A stretch of 64,000 nt of DNA from contig CM064681.1 in NCBI GenBank assembly GCA_032717465.1, forward strand, positions 17,161,916 to 17,225,915, given 5' to 3'. How positions within the stretch are numbered: the first letter of the stretch is position 1; every line of letters starts with the position of its first letter. The translations under genes and the position numbers were made by a program. Of the stretch, positions 11,779 through 21,585 are shown piece by piece. The notes under the pieces were generated by a model. It was not told the origin of the DNA, made no database searches, and was given only the letters and a program-made list of their open reading frames with translations. The DNA is from Coenobita brevimanus. Taxonomy: Eukaryota > Arthropoda > Malacostraca > Decapoda > Coenobitidae.

Positions 11779-12586
11779 TGTTATGAAGGGGGATTTTCCA
11801 GTTAGGTAGTCTCATACCTTCGAGAAGTTTCTGGTACCGTAAGTTCCTGTACGAGTCAGAGTTGCCAGTTAGCCTGCTGTTTGTGAGCATAGTTATTTCG
11901 TAAGTAAATTATGTAGTTTAAGTTCGTAAGGTAAATGATTTAGAGTGTTATGTAATATGAGAACTTTAGCATGTTTTGATGTCTCGTAGTTGGTAACTGT
12001 CATTGCTAGTGGCTGATGCAAGACAGTATGTCCTAGAATGTTGGAGAAGTAGAAGTTTCGAGAGTAATGCAAGCTTATATAAGGATGGGGAAGAGACTAG
12101 TCAGTCAGTCAGTCGGAATGAAGTTTTTAGTCGGGTTTCAGTTTAGTGTGAGTGAAGTGCAGTTGCTTTTGGTGCAGTTTGTGGAGAGTTGCTTTGCAAG
12201 CATTAAGTGTAATTACCGTCTGTGAAGATTGTATATTTTTGGTACTTGTGAAAACAGTGGCAAACAGTGACGGGTTACTGAAGTTTGTATATCATTGGAA
12301 GTTGAGAAAACAGTGAAGTGTTGAGCATTAAGTGTAATAACAGATAGTAAAGTGTTTATAGCTCCAGTGCTTGTGAGAACAGTGAAGTTGGAAAGAATTA
12401 AGTGGAATTATTTGGGAAATAAAGACAGTAAACTTTAAGGAGCCAGTGTTTATTTTCGCCTCAGCTGATCTTGTGTACTGCACACCTAAAGGCTGACCAT
12501 AAGAAGAACAACTCACTGGGCAACGTCCTTCCTGTACTGTGCTACTGCTGTTGGAGCCTGTAACAGTCGGGGACTGGAACGTAACA
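11779..12586 (+). repeat. 3' LTR of the gypsy element
   Basis: 808 bp with the same TGTTATG start and GTAACA end as the 5' LTR, and a matching TATATAAG at 12076-12083. It is shorter by the ~58-bp deletion. Confidence 0.93.
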
Positions 12587-13020
12587 ATATGTTTTCTGTG
12601 TATCTTGTCTCTGCCCCATTCTCTATTGCTAAAGCCATAACTAATCTATTTGTGTCAGTTTAACCTCCTGTGACTGGGAAGGGAATAATTTCTGATAGAG
12701 ATTAGATGGATAAAGTGAAGAAGTGGGGATGGAAATTAAAGGGAGATACAGATAAGCCAATCACGGAAGAAGGAGCTGTTTCCTTAGAGTCTAGTGAATT
12801 AGGCTCAGAATTTTGTGAATGAATAGAGACTTTAAATAATATTCAAACCTTAGATGATACGAGTGAAGGACATCTTGGGGTAGAAGGTAGTCAGGACATT
12901 TCTAGGGAACTGGATAGTGGGGACTTGAACACTTTGCATTTGCATTCTGGTCATACTTATTCAACAGTTCCTGAGCGTCAAAATACCTTCGAAATGGCCA
13001 CTAGTCTCGCTGAAGGCACA
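12587..13020 (+). pseudogene. Duplicated unit copy A, continued: leader and gag-like frame, truncated
   Basis: Matches 41850-42280, including the ATG (12707) of a frame starting MDKVKKWGWKLKGD. An in-frame TGA replaces the Trp codon of the EFCEWIE stretch (near 12820), and three bases are missing a little further on. Homology ends abruptly after the codons for SLAEGT. This is therefore a decayed and truncated copy of the first gene of the env-bearing retroelement at 41965. Confidence 0.8.
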
Positions 13021-13827
13021 CCCAGGGAGATGACAATGATTTTGAAACAATTCACCAAAGTTTCAGGTCACATGGGATGGTTGGTGTATGTAGTTTTTAT
13101 CTGATTTAGACCAGAGTTGTTGGAAGGGCTCAGAGGAATGAAAGAACGAAGGGCTATGAATTTGTTAACAAAGATCGAGATCACATGGAAGTTTCAAATT
13201 GCACTGTCCTCTGGCAAGATCAGATTACAGATTTGTGTGATGATTTAGACCAAACATGGTGGATGTGATTAAGGAAGTGCACGGACGACGGGATTAAAAC
13301 TTAAGAACAATCCGTCAAAGTCGGGAATTATCGCCGTGTCACCCAGTACATTTTTCTTTTTCTTTTTTCAAATTGAACCAAAGTTGGTGGAAATGATGAG
13401 AGTCGGTTAGAAATGAGATAGGTCGATCTGTGAACAAATGAAGATTTTAATGGAGGCCACATATACTATCGCATTTAATCCGGAGGAGCCAATGAATGGA
13501 AAAGTTTATTTCTGCAGGAAATACTTCCCCGTCCACAACACAGCTCCATGACGCAGCTCCAAGTTAAGTGGCAACAGTTTCAAGAAACAAACAGTGCTTG
13601 TGTAAAGTATGTTATAGTCATATTATCCCAAGAAACAGAACATAACTACAGGCTGTCCATAAGAGTTTCATGTAATTTTAAAACTCTGTTATCTTTCTAT
13701 GACAATATTTCTAGAGTATCACCGTCTTTTAGCGCAAATATCATATGACAAATTTGTCGAAACATGGCAAACTTTGGTCAAGTTAAACTGGTAACAGTGA
13801 ATAACTAAACTCTGGAAACACACACAT

Positions 13828-13836
<9 letters not shown>
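13021..13836. other. Unassigned sequence after the gag break
   Basis: No homology to the rest of the window and no recognised domain. The first ~200 bases keep a broken open frame on the + strand (KQFTKVSGHMGW...), which could be more gag, but this is a guess. There is a short T/C-rich run near 13350 and nothing else notable. Confidence 0.3.

Positions 13837-13919
<83 letters not shown>
13837..13919. repeat. (TA)n microsatellite
   Basis: About 80 bp of TA directly at the 5' truncation point of the RTE LINE. Confidence 0.95.
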
Positions 13920-13922
<3 letters not shown>

Positions 13923-13923
<1 letters not shown>

Positions 13924-16270
13924 AGACTACTTGGATTTCACCATGTGGTAAATATTGTAACCAGATTGACCACATTGCAATTAGCAGAAGGCATAGGAGT
14001 TATTTGCAAGATGTTTGCGTACGGAGGGGGGCAGATATAGGTAGTGATCATCAACTTGTTGTGTCAAAGATTAAAATAAAACTTAAGAGAAAAGTTAATG
14101 GTAATTGTACAGGAGGTAATAATTATGATTTTGATGAGCTGAGAAGTGATGAGAGCACGAGGGAAAAGTTTCGGTGCGAATGTAGAAACAAGTTTCTAGT
14201 CCTGCAGACTTTGATGGAATCTGAAGACAATGATATTAATCAAATGTGGAAAGAGGTAAAAGAGGTTTTGCATGAGAGTGCTAAGGTTACTATTAAGAAA
14301 AAGGGAAAAGCGAGAAGGAAAAAGTGGATGTCAGATGAAACATGGAATGTTATTCAGAAAAGGAAAGAGGCTAAGTTAAGAAGTGAAGAACAACATGTTG
14401 ATGGCCAGGTAGTTGAAGTACTTAGAGCAAAGTATTGGAGTTTACATTCTGAAGTTAAAAGACTCGTTAGACGTGATAAGAGGAGACTATATGATGAAAA
14501 GGCGACAGAGACAGAAATTAAATTAAGTAAAAATGACGGTCAGAGCACAAGAGCAGCGTATCAGGCCATAAAGGAGTTAACTGGGACTGAAAAGAGAAGG
14601 AAGGAAATACCTGTACGAGATAGAAATGGTAATTTGATGACTAAAGATTTGGATATAAAAGGAAGATGGAAAGAGCACTTTGAATCTGTTCTAAATAGAC
14701 CAATCCCAGCTGAAGAGGACATTTTGCCAGCCGAGAGAGATTTGCAGATAGAAACAGGGGATATAACTTTGGAAGAGGTAGCAAAATCTATAAAGGAGTT
14801 AAAGAATTTTAAGGCTCCAGGTGAGGATGGAATATTCCCTGAAATGCTTAAGGTGGAAAATGACTAGTTGATGAATGCACTTTTGAAACTTTTTAATGTG
14901 GCTTGGGATAATGGTGGAATTCCAGAAGAGTGGAAAAATGGAGTGATTATAAAAATACCAAAAAAGGGAGATTTAAGTGTGTGTGGCAATTGGAGGGGGA
15001 TAACTTTGACACCTGTAGTTGCAAAAGTCTTTTCCATAATCTTGTTGAACAGAATAGAGCCAGTAATTGATAAAATTTTAAGAGAAGAACAAGCGGGATA
15101 TAGAAAGGGTCGAGGTTGTAATGATCAGATTTTTATTGTAAAGCATCTAATGCAACAAGCTAATGAGATGAAAATGCCACTTAACATGTGTTTTGTGGAT
15201 TTTGAAAAGGCGTTTGATAATGTTTCACGTGGAGCTATGTCGAAAATTATGAGATTCTATGGTATACCAGAAAAGTTTGTAAATATTATTAGAAGCCTGC
15301 ATGAAGGTACTTTTTGTAAGGTAATGGTGGGTGGTTCTTTGAGTGATCCATTTCAAGTTAGGTCAGGAGTGATTCAAGGAAGAGTTCTTTCGCCATTGTT
15401 GTTTGTTTTGGTTATGGATTATGTTATGAAAAAGGTTGTAAGGAGAACAGGTGCAGGAATTAACTGGAAAGAAAATAAGAAGCTGATGGATTTGGACTAT
15501 GCTGATGATATTGTACTGATTTGCGGAAGTATTTGCGAGATGCAGAGGGTGCTCGATTGTCTGGTGGAGGAAGGAGAAAAAATGGGATTGGTAATAAATT
15601 GTGGAAAGACTGAAATTATTAATATGAACGTGGAGAACCAAATCGATTGTGTAATTGGGAATAATGTGGTGAAGAATGTAGAAAACTTTAAATATCTGGG
15701 AACGATTGTATCATCTAATGGATCATTAAACAATGAAATTAAGGAGAGGATTAGACAGGCTTGACGAGCTGTTGGAATGTTGAAATCTGTTTGGAATAAT
15801 AATATGCTTTCGGTACATACTAAAGTGAAAATTTACAAGTCCATGGTTAGACCCATTTTAATTTACGGGCATGAGTCATGGTACAGTACAATTGCAACAG
15901 ATCAGAAAGTATTAGGATTTGAGAATAAAATACTGAGAAGGATTCTTGGGGTAAAGTGGAAAGACAGAGTTACAAATGAAAGAGTAAGGGATATTACGAG
16001 AGTGGAACCAGTTAATGAATATGTGAGACTGTCTCGCTGGAAGCGGCTGGGGTACATATACAGAAAAGAAGGTTGTTTAATACAGGATGTGCCAGAGTGG
16101 ATTGCTAGAGGAAGAAGAGGTAGAGGTAGGCCGAGGGAAACCTGGTTGAGGACAATGAAAAAAGAAGCAGGAGAGGAGTGTTGGTGGGACCTGAAGGAGA
16201 TGGCAAGAGACAAATATTGGTGGAGAGAGTTCATTGAGACCCTATGCATCCCGTGGGGTGCCACAGGAAA

Positions 16271-16273
<3 letters not shown>
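13923..16273 (+). pseudogene. RTE-type LINE polyprotein, 5'-truncated, two in-frame stops
   Basis: A single frame runs from 13923 to the (AT)n at 16273. It enters at the end of an APE endonuclease (TWISPCGKYCNQIDHIAI..., then SDH). The reverse transcriptase follows, with GVIIKIPKKGD, QAGYRKGRG, the catalytic Asp in FVDFEKAFD, VIQGRVLSPL and the loop YADD (near 15500). The tail has the RTE signature GRPRETWLRTM...W. Only two stops occur: TAG at 14865-14867 and TGA at 15762-15764, the latter in TGA-CGA, likely C-to-T decay. The N-terminal endonuclease is missing, so the copy is dead on arrival, as expected of target-primed insertion. The GVIQGR motif replaces the more usual GVPQG or GVRQG. Confidence 0.9.

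Positions 16274-16316
<43 letters not shown>
16272..16316. repeat. (AT)n tail of the RTE LINE
   Basis: 45 bp of AT at the LINE 3' end. The TIR element starts a few bases later. Confidence 0.95.
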
Positions 16317-16320
<4 letters not shown>

Positions 16321-16354
16321 GAGGTGCCCCCTGCTGAAGTGATGTAAGTAACAC

Positions 16355-16996
16355 CTCGGTCAAAATTTAGTTTTCACTTGCATCGAATAGTTCGATAATA
16401 GCTCTATGTGAAGTAAGTTTCCCAAAGTGATTCAGGGAAGTGGTGTAGTCATGACGTCCATAATCCTACACAAAACCACGAATTTTTGGAGGAAATGCTG
16501 CACGACTTTACTTTCCGATCAGTAGTGAGGCAAGAGCCCGGGAGAGGTTCCCAACCAAGCAGCACACTAATATCATGGTGCCCGCCAGCCAATGGGAGCA
16601 ACAGCAGGGCCGCAGTCATAGCTCCCGCCTTGTATCAACTGGTTTACCTTTTATTTTTCTTTATTTATTTATTTTGTGTGTGTGGTTTTCTGACCTGTAC
16701 GGTTCGTTGTGCTAAGCTGGTGTTAAGAAAAAAAGTAATATTATTATGAAAGGAAAGTCATTATTTTTTAAAGAATAACAATCGACTCGTGTGTGTTTCT
16801 ACATAAAAGAAAAATATTTTTTTGAGGAGTCCTTACGAGTGTTACATTACCTATTTTTTTTTTTTTTTTTTTTAAGAAAATTATTATTTAGCGTTGACCC
16901 ATTGTGCCAAAGGGGGTTCTACGGCTACGGTTAAGTGAAGTACCCAAGAGAAAGCCTTAGTGTTAAGTTAGTGTTAAGAAAAAATAATAAGAATAA
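16355..16996. other. Left interior of the TIR element
   Basis: Non-coding and AT-rich, with a poly(T) run at 16853-16874. A ~240-bp segment (about 16708-16950) is repeated in tandem. The second unit starts near 16955 and resumes at 27983, on the far side of the LTR array, which is what one expects if the array split it. Confidence 0.6.
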
Positions 16997-18344
16997 TGTA
17001 ATGCTAGGTGAAATTAGGCGCGACTTCTCGTTCCTATTACACCTAACGTGGAGCGGGGTCCTCTTTTGAGACCGGAGCTTAGTGCAATAAAGAGAGGCAG
17101 GACACAAAAACTCTAGGCAACAACCTTTACATGTATATTACCACAATCAGACACAGAACAAATCAGCAAATATTACAGCACAATACACAGCAATATAAAA
17201 CCTTGTCTAGGATATGTGTATCTCGCAGGATACTTGCTTCTCTGATAGTAATGACAACACAATCAATCCTAGTGTATCAAGAGTGCAGTAAACATAGTCG
17301 CGCGTGGGAGGCGCAGGGGGGGGGAGGTTCAGTCTCACGAGGAAAAGATAGGGGAGGTGCGGGGAGTGACTTGTGATGGCTAGCGGAAAGTTATGGTAAT
17401 ACTGGAGAGCGGCAGATATTAGCCATGAAGTTTATATGGTTTCCACTAGCCAAGGGACTTTGGTAATTGATTTTGTTCTTGATTCACACTTACTCGGGAT
17501 ATTGGAGTGAGAGAGAGTGATAAACAAGATATATGGGTAGCGTGGGGAAGGGAGAGAATACCATTAATACTCCCTTTCACAATATTTCTTTAGAGCTCAC
17601 AGTAATAGGAGTATGTCATTACAGGGGAATCTCCAAGCGGCACAGGTTTACTAATTGTATGAAAGGGACGTCACTCAAAAACATAGTTCATCAGATCTTG
17701 TTCCACACACTCGTCCTTTAGCTTCTCACTGTGATCCTATTTGCCCCGATATTCACTATATGGAGTCACTGCACAATACTTATACTAGGGGATATCACAC
17801 TTAACCTAAATCACTCGTACTGCAGTATCAAACGTATTCATCAAGGGGATAGGCAGGAACATGTTGTCGGCGATCCTGCCGAGCTAGGGGCACCGCCAAT
17901 GCGAGGCATGCCAAGAGGGCACGGGATAACTCGTAAGGGCGTCCTCTCGCGTCCTGGGCTACCTGTGGCTTCCGGGCTGGGCTCAGGAGTGTGGCCCTCG
18001 GGACTGGGGCCGAATAGCTCCAGGAACCTCTTTGATAAGTCTCGGCCTGTAGTGAGAGCCTTACGGCGTCATGGGGGCGTAGGGAGATCGCGCCCGGGTG
18101 TCATGGGGAGAACCGAGAGAGACTGTGGGCTGCGGTCTCCAGTGTCTAGGGGCGCCGACAGAGGAGGGCTGCGGCAGCGACTTCCACTGGGGTCCGTAAG
18201 GTGCGTCTGCTCTAGAGCCAGACGTAGGGAACAGAGGCCAGGGGAGGCTGTGAGGCCTGTCTGGGTCACTCTGGGACAGGAAGCCTGGGCTCTAGTCTCC
18301 TGCCATAGGGACGTCTCTCTCCTTACCTCTTTCTGCACACTCTC

Positions 18345-18670
18345 GGAGCAACAATAGATCGTCTCACGAGGAAGGGAGCGACAATAGGCCGTCTCTACCT
18401 AGACACTGTCGGAGTGACCATAGATCATCTCACGAGGATGGGAGTGACCATAGGCAGTCTCTACCGGAGCACTGTCGGAGCGACCATAGATCATCTCACG
18501 AGGATGGGAGCGACCATTGGCCATCTCTACCGGAGCACTGTTGGAGCGACCATAGATCGTCTCACGAGGATGGGAGCGACCATAGATCGTCTCTACCAGA
18601 GCACTTTTGGAGCGACCATAGATCGTCTCACGAGGATGGGAGCGACCATAAATCGTCTCTACCGGAGGGG
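18345..18670. repeat. 66-bp minisatellite in LTR 1
   Basis: About five units, each made of two related halves (both with GAGCGACCATAGATCGTCTC-like cores, 30 and 36 bp). LTR 2 (about 22925-23190) and LTR 3 (about 27445-27690) have fewer or rearranged units. This accounts for much of the LTR length difference. Confidence 0.85.
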
Positions 18671-18968
18671 CGCCGTCTGGAGTGCCTATGACAACTCCAC
18701 CCCTAGCTGGTTCAACAATCCCACTCCGTGAAGGTAGTGTCTTTCTCCTACGGAGGCGACAGCGTGGTGGCTGCGTGACATAGGGGCGCACGGCCCGGGC
18801 TGACATATGTCGCTGTTGCCTGGAGTGGTTTTGACTGGTGGCGGCTACCCCGTGGGGTCCGTGTGGGGATGTTGGTACATCCTCGGGCATACTGAGCTTT
18901 ATTTTGCTTGCCCTGTTGTCGGGGGCACTATGGTATATTTCGGGGGCACTGTTCTTTAAGTCACGCAT
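18399..18968 (-). CDS. LTR-encoded repeat protein, copy 1 (unknown function)
   Basis: 189 codons inside LTR 1. The first ~100 residues (MRDLKNSAPEIYHSAPDN...) match the other LTR copies. The rest is a tandem 22-residue repeat of the type ETIYGRSHPR-ETIYGRSxSAPV, encoded by the 66-bp minisatellite. Because 66 is a multiple of 3, changes in copy number keep the frame. It ends early at a stop just after GHSDSV. In LTR 2 the same frame is continuous with an internal coding region. Function unknown. It may simply be an open repeat. Confidence 0.35.
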   Translation of the reverse strand: MRDLKNSAPEIYHSAPDNRASKIKLSMPEDVPTSPHGPHGVAATSQNHSRQQRHMSARAVRPYVTQPPRCRLRRRKTLPSRSGIVEPARGGVVIGTPDGAPPVETIYGRSHPRETIYGRSKSALVETIYGRSHPRETIYGRSNSAPVEMANGRSHPREMIYGRSDSAPVETAYGHSHPREMIYGHSDSV

Positions 18969-18993
18969 TTTACCACTCTCCCCCTGTAAAAAG

Positions 18994-19437
18994 TCACGTC
19001 CTCGTGGCTGGAGGTGGAACGCTTGTTGTGTTGGAAGTGGTGTACACGGGCTGGAGGTGTTGCAGCGCAGTTTGCCAGGCGACAGTGTAGGGGTTTTCTT
19101 CTTGTTCTGGGTCGCAGGTGAGGAAGAGTGTGGAGGTGGCGGTGGTAGACTGGAGGAGGTTTAGCAGGTGGTGTGGCCCATGGAGTCTGTGGTTCCTGCC
19201 AAGGGTAGGTGCCCATATGGCCCGCTTCACTCTCATCTTGCTTGGTGTGGCTGTCGGTGTGGTTGGGAGCTGAATGCTGGATACCGAGGGTAAGGGCCGG
19301 GTTTTGTGCCATTGTAATGTGGCGTTGAGTCTCTGGGGAGTACAGGTAGAGGAGATTTGGGCCTGATGCAGCTTGATGGTGTGAAGTCGTGGAGATGTGG
19401 GCAGTGTAGGGGTGTGTGTGTATCGGGTGGGGGGCAT
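18994..19437 (-). pseudogene. 3' coding block, copy 1, frameshifted before the LTR
   Basis: Matches the start of the 23956-23147 frame (MPPTRYTHTPTLP..., then MRVKRAIWAPTLGRNHRL). Here a one-base difference near 19026 shifts it to a stop before it can enter the LTR. Pro/Thr/His-rich first part, more ordinary composition afterwards. Function unknown. Confidence 0.4.
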
Positions 19438-19534
19438 GAGAGTCGGCCTGAGGGGGTGGTGGTGGTGGTTCTGAGAGTGGGTGTGGGTGGGGAAGTAGGC
19501 GTGAGGGGTGGGCAGGGTCGGTTAGCACGGGCAG

Positions 19535-20887
19535 TTACGCGCGTTGGGGGCGCGGTGGAAGGTGAGATAGTCGGAGTGGGCGTGCGTAGGTGTGGAGGGG
19601 AGAGGGCGGTGGTAGTAGGTTGTCCTGCGGGGGTGGCGGGGTGGGCGGGGCACGTGAGCTTGGGTGGAAAGGGTGAGGCGGCGGAGGGAAGGGGTGAGGG
19701 TGAGCGAGGTGTGGTGGGTGAGATGTCAGGTGAGGTGCGGGTGGTGGTGGAGGCGGTGGAGGCTGAGGTGCTTGGGGAGGTGGAGGGGGATGGCGAGGAG
19801 GAAACATAGCACTCGTATGTGGAAGTGACAGGCGGTGCGGGAGCAGGGGGAGGTTGGGGGTGTGGGGTCGGTAGCGGTGGTGAGGTGGCAGGAGAGTTGG
19901 CTTGGAGGGTAGGTGGCGAGGAGGGAGTGCGATCTTGTGGTGGCATCCCGGTGTTTGGTGGTGGGGTGGTTTGGGCGGTAGCAGGGTTCTGTGCTTGTGG
20001 TGTGGGGTGGGCGGTGGGTGCGAAGCTAGGGGATGGTGCGGGTGTGGGGGTGATGGCGGATGGTGTGCGGTGCTGGAACTGTGGTGGCTTGGCAGGGCTG
20101 TGGAGTGGGATGTGGCAGGTGGTGTGCGTCGTCGGAGGCGAGGAAAGGTAGGGTGAGGTGTAGGGGAAGAGGGAGCCAGTGGTGGTGGGGAGATTCGGCC
20201 TCGTGGGGTTGTCTGAATGTTTGGGGATGGGGCGGTGCAGGTGGTAGCAGGGGGCTGAGCTCGTGAGAGAGTGATGAGTGGTGGGGTGCGGGGTGTGGTG
20301 GGCGGCGAGGCATCTGGTGGGGTTATTGGGGACGAGGTGGTGGTCCGTGGGGATGGTGAGGTTGAAGGTGGGGTAGGGGAGGTGAGCGAGGAAAAAAAGG
20401 TGGGTGGGGATGAGGAGGAGGGTGTGATAGGGAAGGTGAATGAGTTAACCATGTGGGTGGGGAAAGCGAGCGGTGGTGAAGTGATGGTGGTGGGTGGTGC
20501 GGGGTGGTAGGTGGAAGGCAGTAGACAGGGGGGGGTGATTTTAGGATGTAGGTTAGGGGAAGATGAGGAAAGGGTCCTAGGAGGCCTGTGAAGAGGGAGG
20601 CCAGTTTTGTGTTGAGGGGGTATAGTTGTGTGTGGGGTGGGAAGGTTAGAACTAGGGGCAGGAATAGGGGAAGGTAGAACAGAAGAGATAGTGAGAGGGG
20701 AGGAAAAGGAAAGATAACATTCCCCCCTGTCATAGACTGGGGGAGATGTGAGGTGGCCTCCGCCATTATGGTGGGATGCGGGGACAGTGGGGGGGCGCTT
20801 TTTGTGTTTCCTTTTTTGTATTTTCTTCCCCTGAGGCTTAGGGGAAATTGCGTATGGTGGGGAGGTTTGTAAGCGCCCTCGTGTCAT
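19535..20887 (-). CDS. Proline-rich gag C-terminal region, copy 1
   Basis: 450 codons, extremely rich in Pro, Ser, Thr and His, starting MTRGRLQTSPPYAISPKPQGKK. The basic KKIQKRKHKK block near residue 20 could bind RNA. It is in the same frame as the upstream capsid-like segment, from which it is separated by one TAA. Between the TAA and this Met lies a Cys/His cluster (CYHGCPIHNIC). The array's second copy is also 450 codons. GC skew makes long frames easy here, so overlapping frames are also open and the exact product is uncertain. Confidence 0.45.
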   Translation of the reverse strand: MTRGRLQTSPPYAISPKPQGKKIQKRKHKKRPPTVPASHHNGGGHLTSPPVYDRGECYLSFSSPLTISSVLPSPIPAPSSNLPTPHTTIPPQHKTGLPLHRPPRTLSSSSPNLHPKITPPCLLPSTYHPAPPTTITSPPLAFPTHMVNSFTFPITPSSSSPPTFFSSLTSPTPPSTSPSPRTTTSSPITPPDASPPTTPRTPPLITLSRAQPPATTCTAPSPNIQTTPRGRISPPPLAPSSPTPHPTFPRLRRRTPPATSHSTALPSHHSSSTAHHPPSPPHPHHPLASHPPPTPHHKHRTLLPPKPPHHQTPGCHHKIALPPRHLPSKPTLLPPHHRYRPHTPNLPLLPHRLSLPHTSAMFPPRHPPPPPQAPQPPPPPPPPAPHLTSHPPHLAHPHPFPPPPHPFHPSSRAPPTPPPPQDNLLPPPSPLHTYARPLRLSHLPPRPQRA

Positions 20888-21016
20888 TTGGCTGCACTGG
20901 GCAGCTTCTAGCTGCTGACGGATGTTGTGGATCGGGCATCCGTGGTAGCATGGAGAAAATTCCCGTGGGTTGACGGTGATGAGGTCAACGGGGAATTGAT
21001 TTATTTCGCCGATGCG

Positions 21017-21520
21017 TTAAGGGGTGGCATGGACGGCTAAAAGGCGCCTCATTAAACTGATATCTCTATCCATGTCTCCTGTTGGGTCATGGATAGTGAA
21101 GTGTTGTTTCACAACACTTGGGAGTACTCTGAGCAGAGTGTTAAATGTATGCTGATCCCGGGTTTCCTCATCTGCCTCCGGGTAGGCAGCAGTAACCAGG
21201 CGTTTTGCCTGTATCAGGGTATTATCTAAATCCCCGTCGAATGAAAAACTATCCAATTTGGATAGAGACACTACTTTCCCCAATGATGGGGTGATGGCTT
21301 GTACAGTGAACTTTGTAAAGTTCTGCCAGGTGAGTTCTGGGACGATTTTCGGCGCTATGTTCGCCGCCGCTTTACCCAACAGTGGTAGTGTGACTGCAAT
21401 TTTTTGTTGGTCATTTTCAAAGCCAATATCCAGTAAGGGTTTAATTATTGCCAGATATGTGTGTATATCATACTGGTCGGGGTCAAATTTGGGTAACTGA
21501 ACGTGCGGTTTAGTTGCTAT
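21017..21520 (-). pseudogene. Capsid-like gag segment, copy 1, start codon lost
   Basis: 168 codons homologous to 26039-25536, but the ATG reads ATA (21518-21520). Downstream internal Met codons remain. The content is LTWQNFTKFTVQAITPSLGK...DLDNTLIQAKRLVTAAYPEADEET, an alpha-helical, capsid-like composition. It ends with TAA at 21017-21019, after which the frame stays open into the proline-rich region. Confidence 0.6.
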
Positions 21521-21585
21521 TTTGCCAAATATTTCCTGATTACCTATCTTTTACGCCCGGTTCTAGAACCACCGCTGGCCACCAG

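Larger units (their letters stand above)
8022..12586 (+). mobile_element. Ty3/gypsy-type LTR retrotransposon lacking protease, RT and RNase H
   Basis: Two LTRs (TG...CA) enclose gag and integrase, and 4-bp ATAT duplications flank the element (8018-8021 and 12587-12590). Copy B shows the uninterrupted site at about 41847-41852. The capsid region jumps within a few codons to the region just upstream of integrase, so the protease/RT/RNase H block has been deleted. The element is therefore non-autonomous, and its integrase is also mutated. The LTRs differ by a ~58-bp deletion plus scattered changes, so the insertion is not very recent. Confidence 0.92.
16997..18972 (-). repeat. LTR 1 of the array (3' LTR in element sense)
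   Basis: 1976 bp. On the minus strand it begins TAAAATGCG and ends CATTACA, so it starts TA rather than TG. The boundary is defined by the point where all three copies stop matching. It contains a 66-bp minisatellite that makes it longer than the other two LTRs. Confidence 0.85.
18973..21585 (-). mobile_element. Internal region 1 of the array
   Basis: Bounded by the polypurine tract CAGGGGGAGAGTGG (minus strand, 18973-18986) and the primer-binding site starting TGGTGGCCAGCGG (minus strand, 21568-21584). It encodes only gag-like and proline-rich sequence. The plus strand is strikingly G/T-rich from 19200 to 20700. Confidence 0.85.

Noticed and set aside
18345..18670. CRISPR array
   Set aside because: The repeats are direct 66-bp minisatellite units without unique spacers, lie in an LTR, and the DNA is eukaryotic.
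19357..20510. Gly/Val-rich plus-strand ORFs opposite the proline-rich frame
   Set aside because: They are antisense shadows created by strong base skew. Element signals (primer-binding site, polypurine tract, gag) place the coding sense on the minus strand.
19535..20887. A host proline-rich structural protein gene
   Set aside because: The frame is duplicated together with LTRs, primer-binding sites and gag inside a mobile array, so it belongs to the element.
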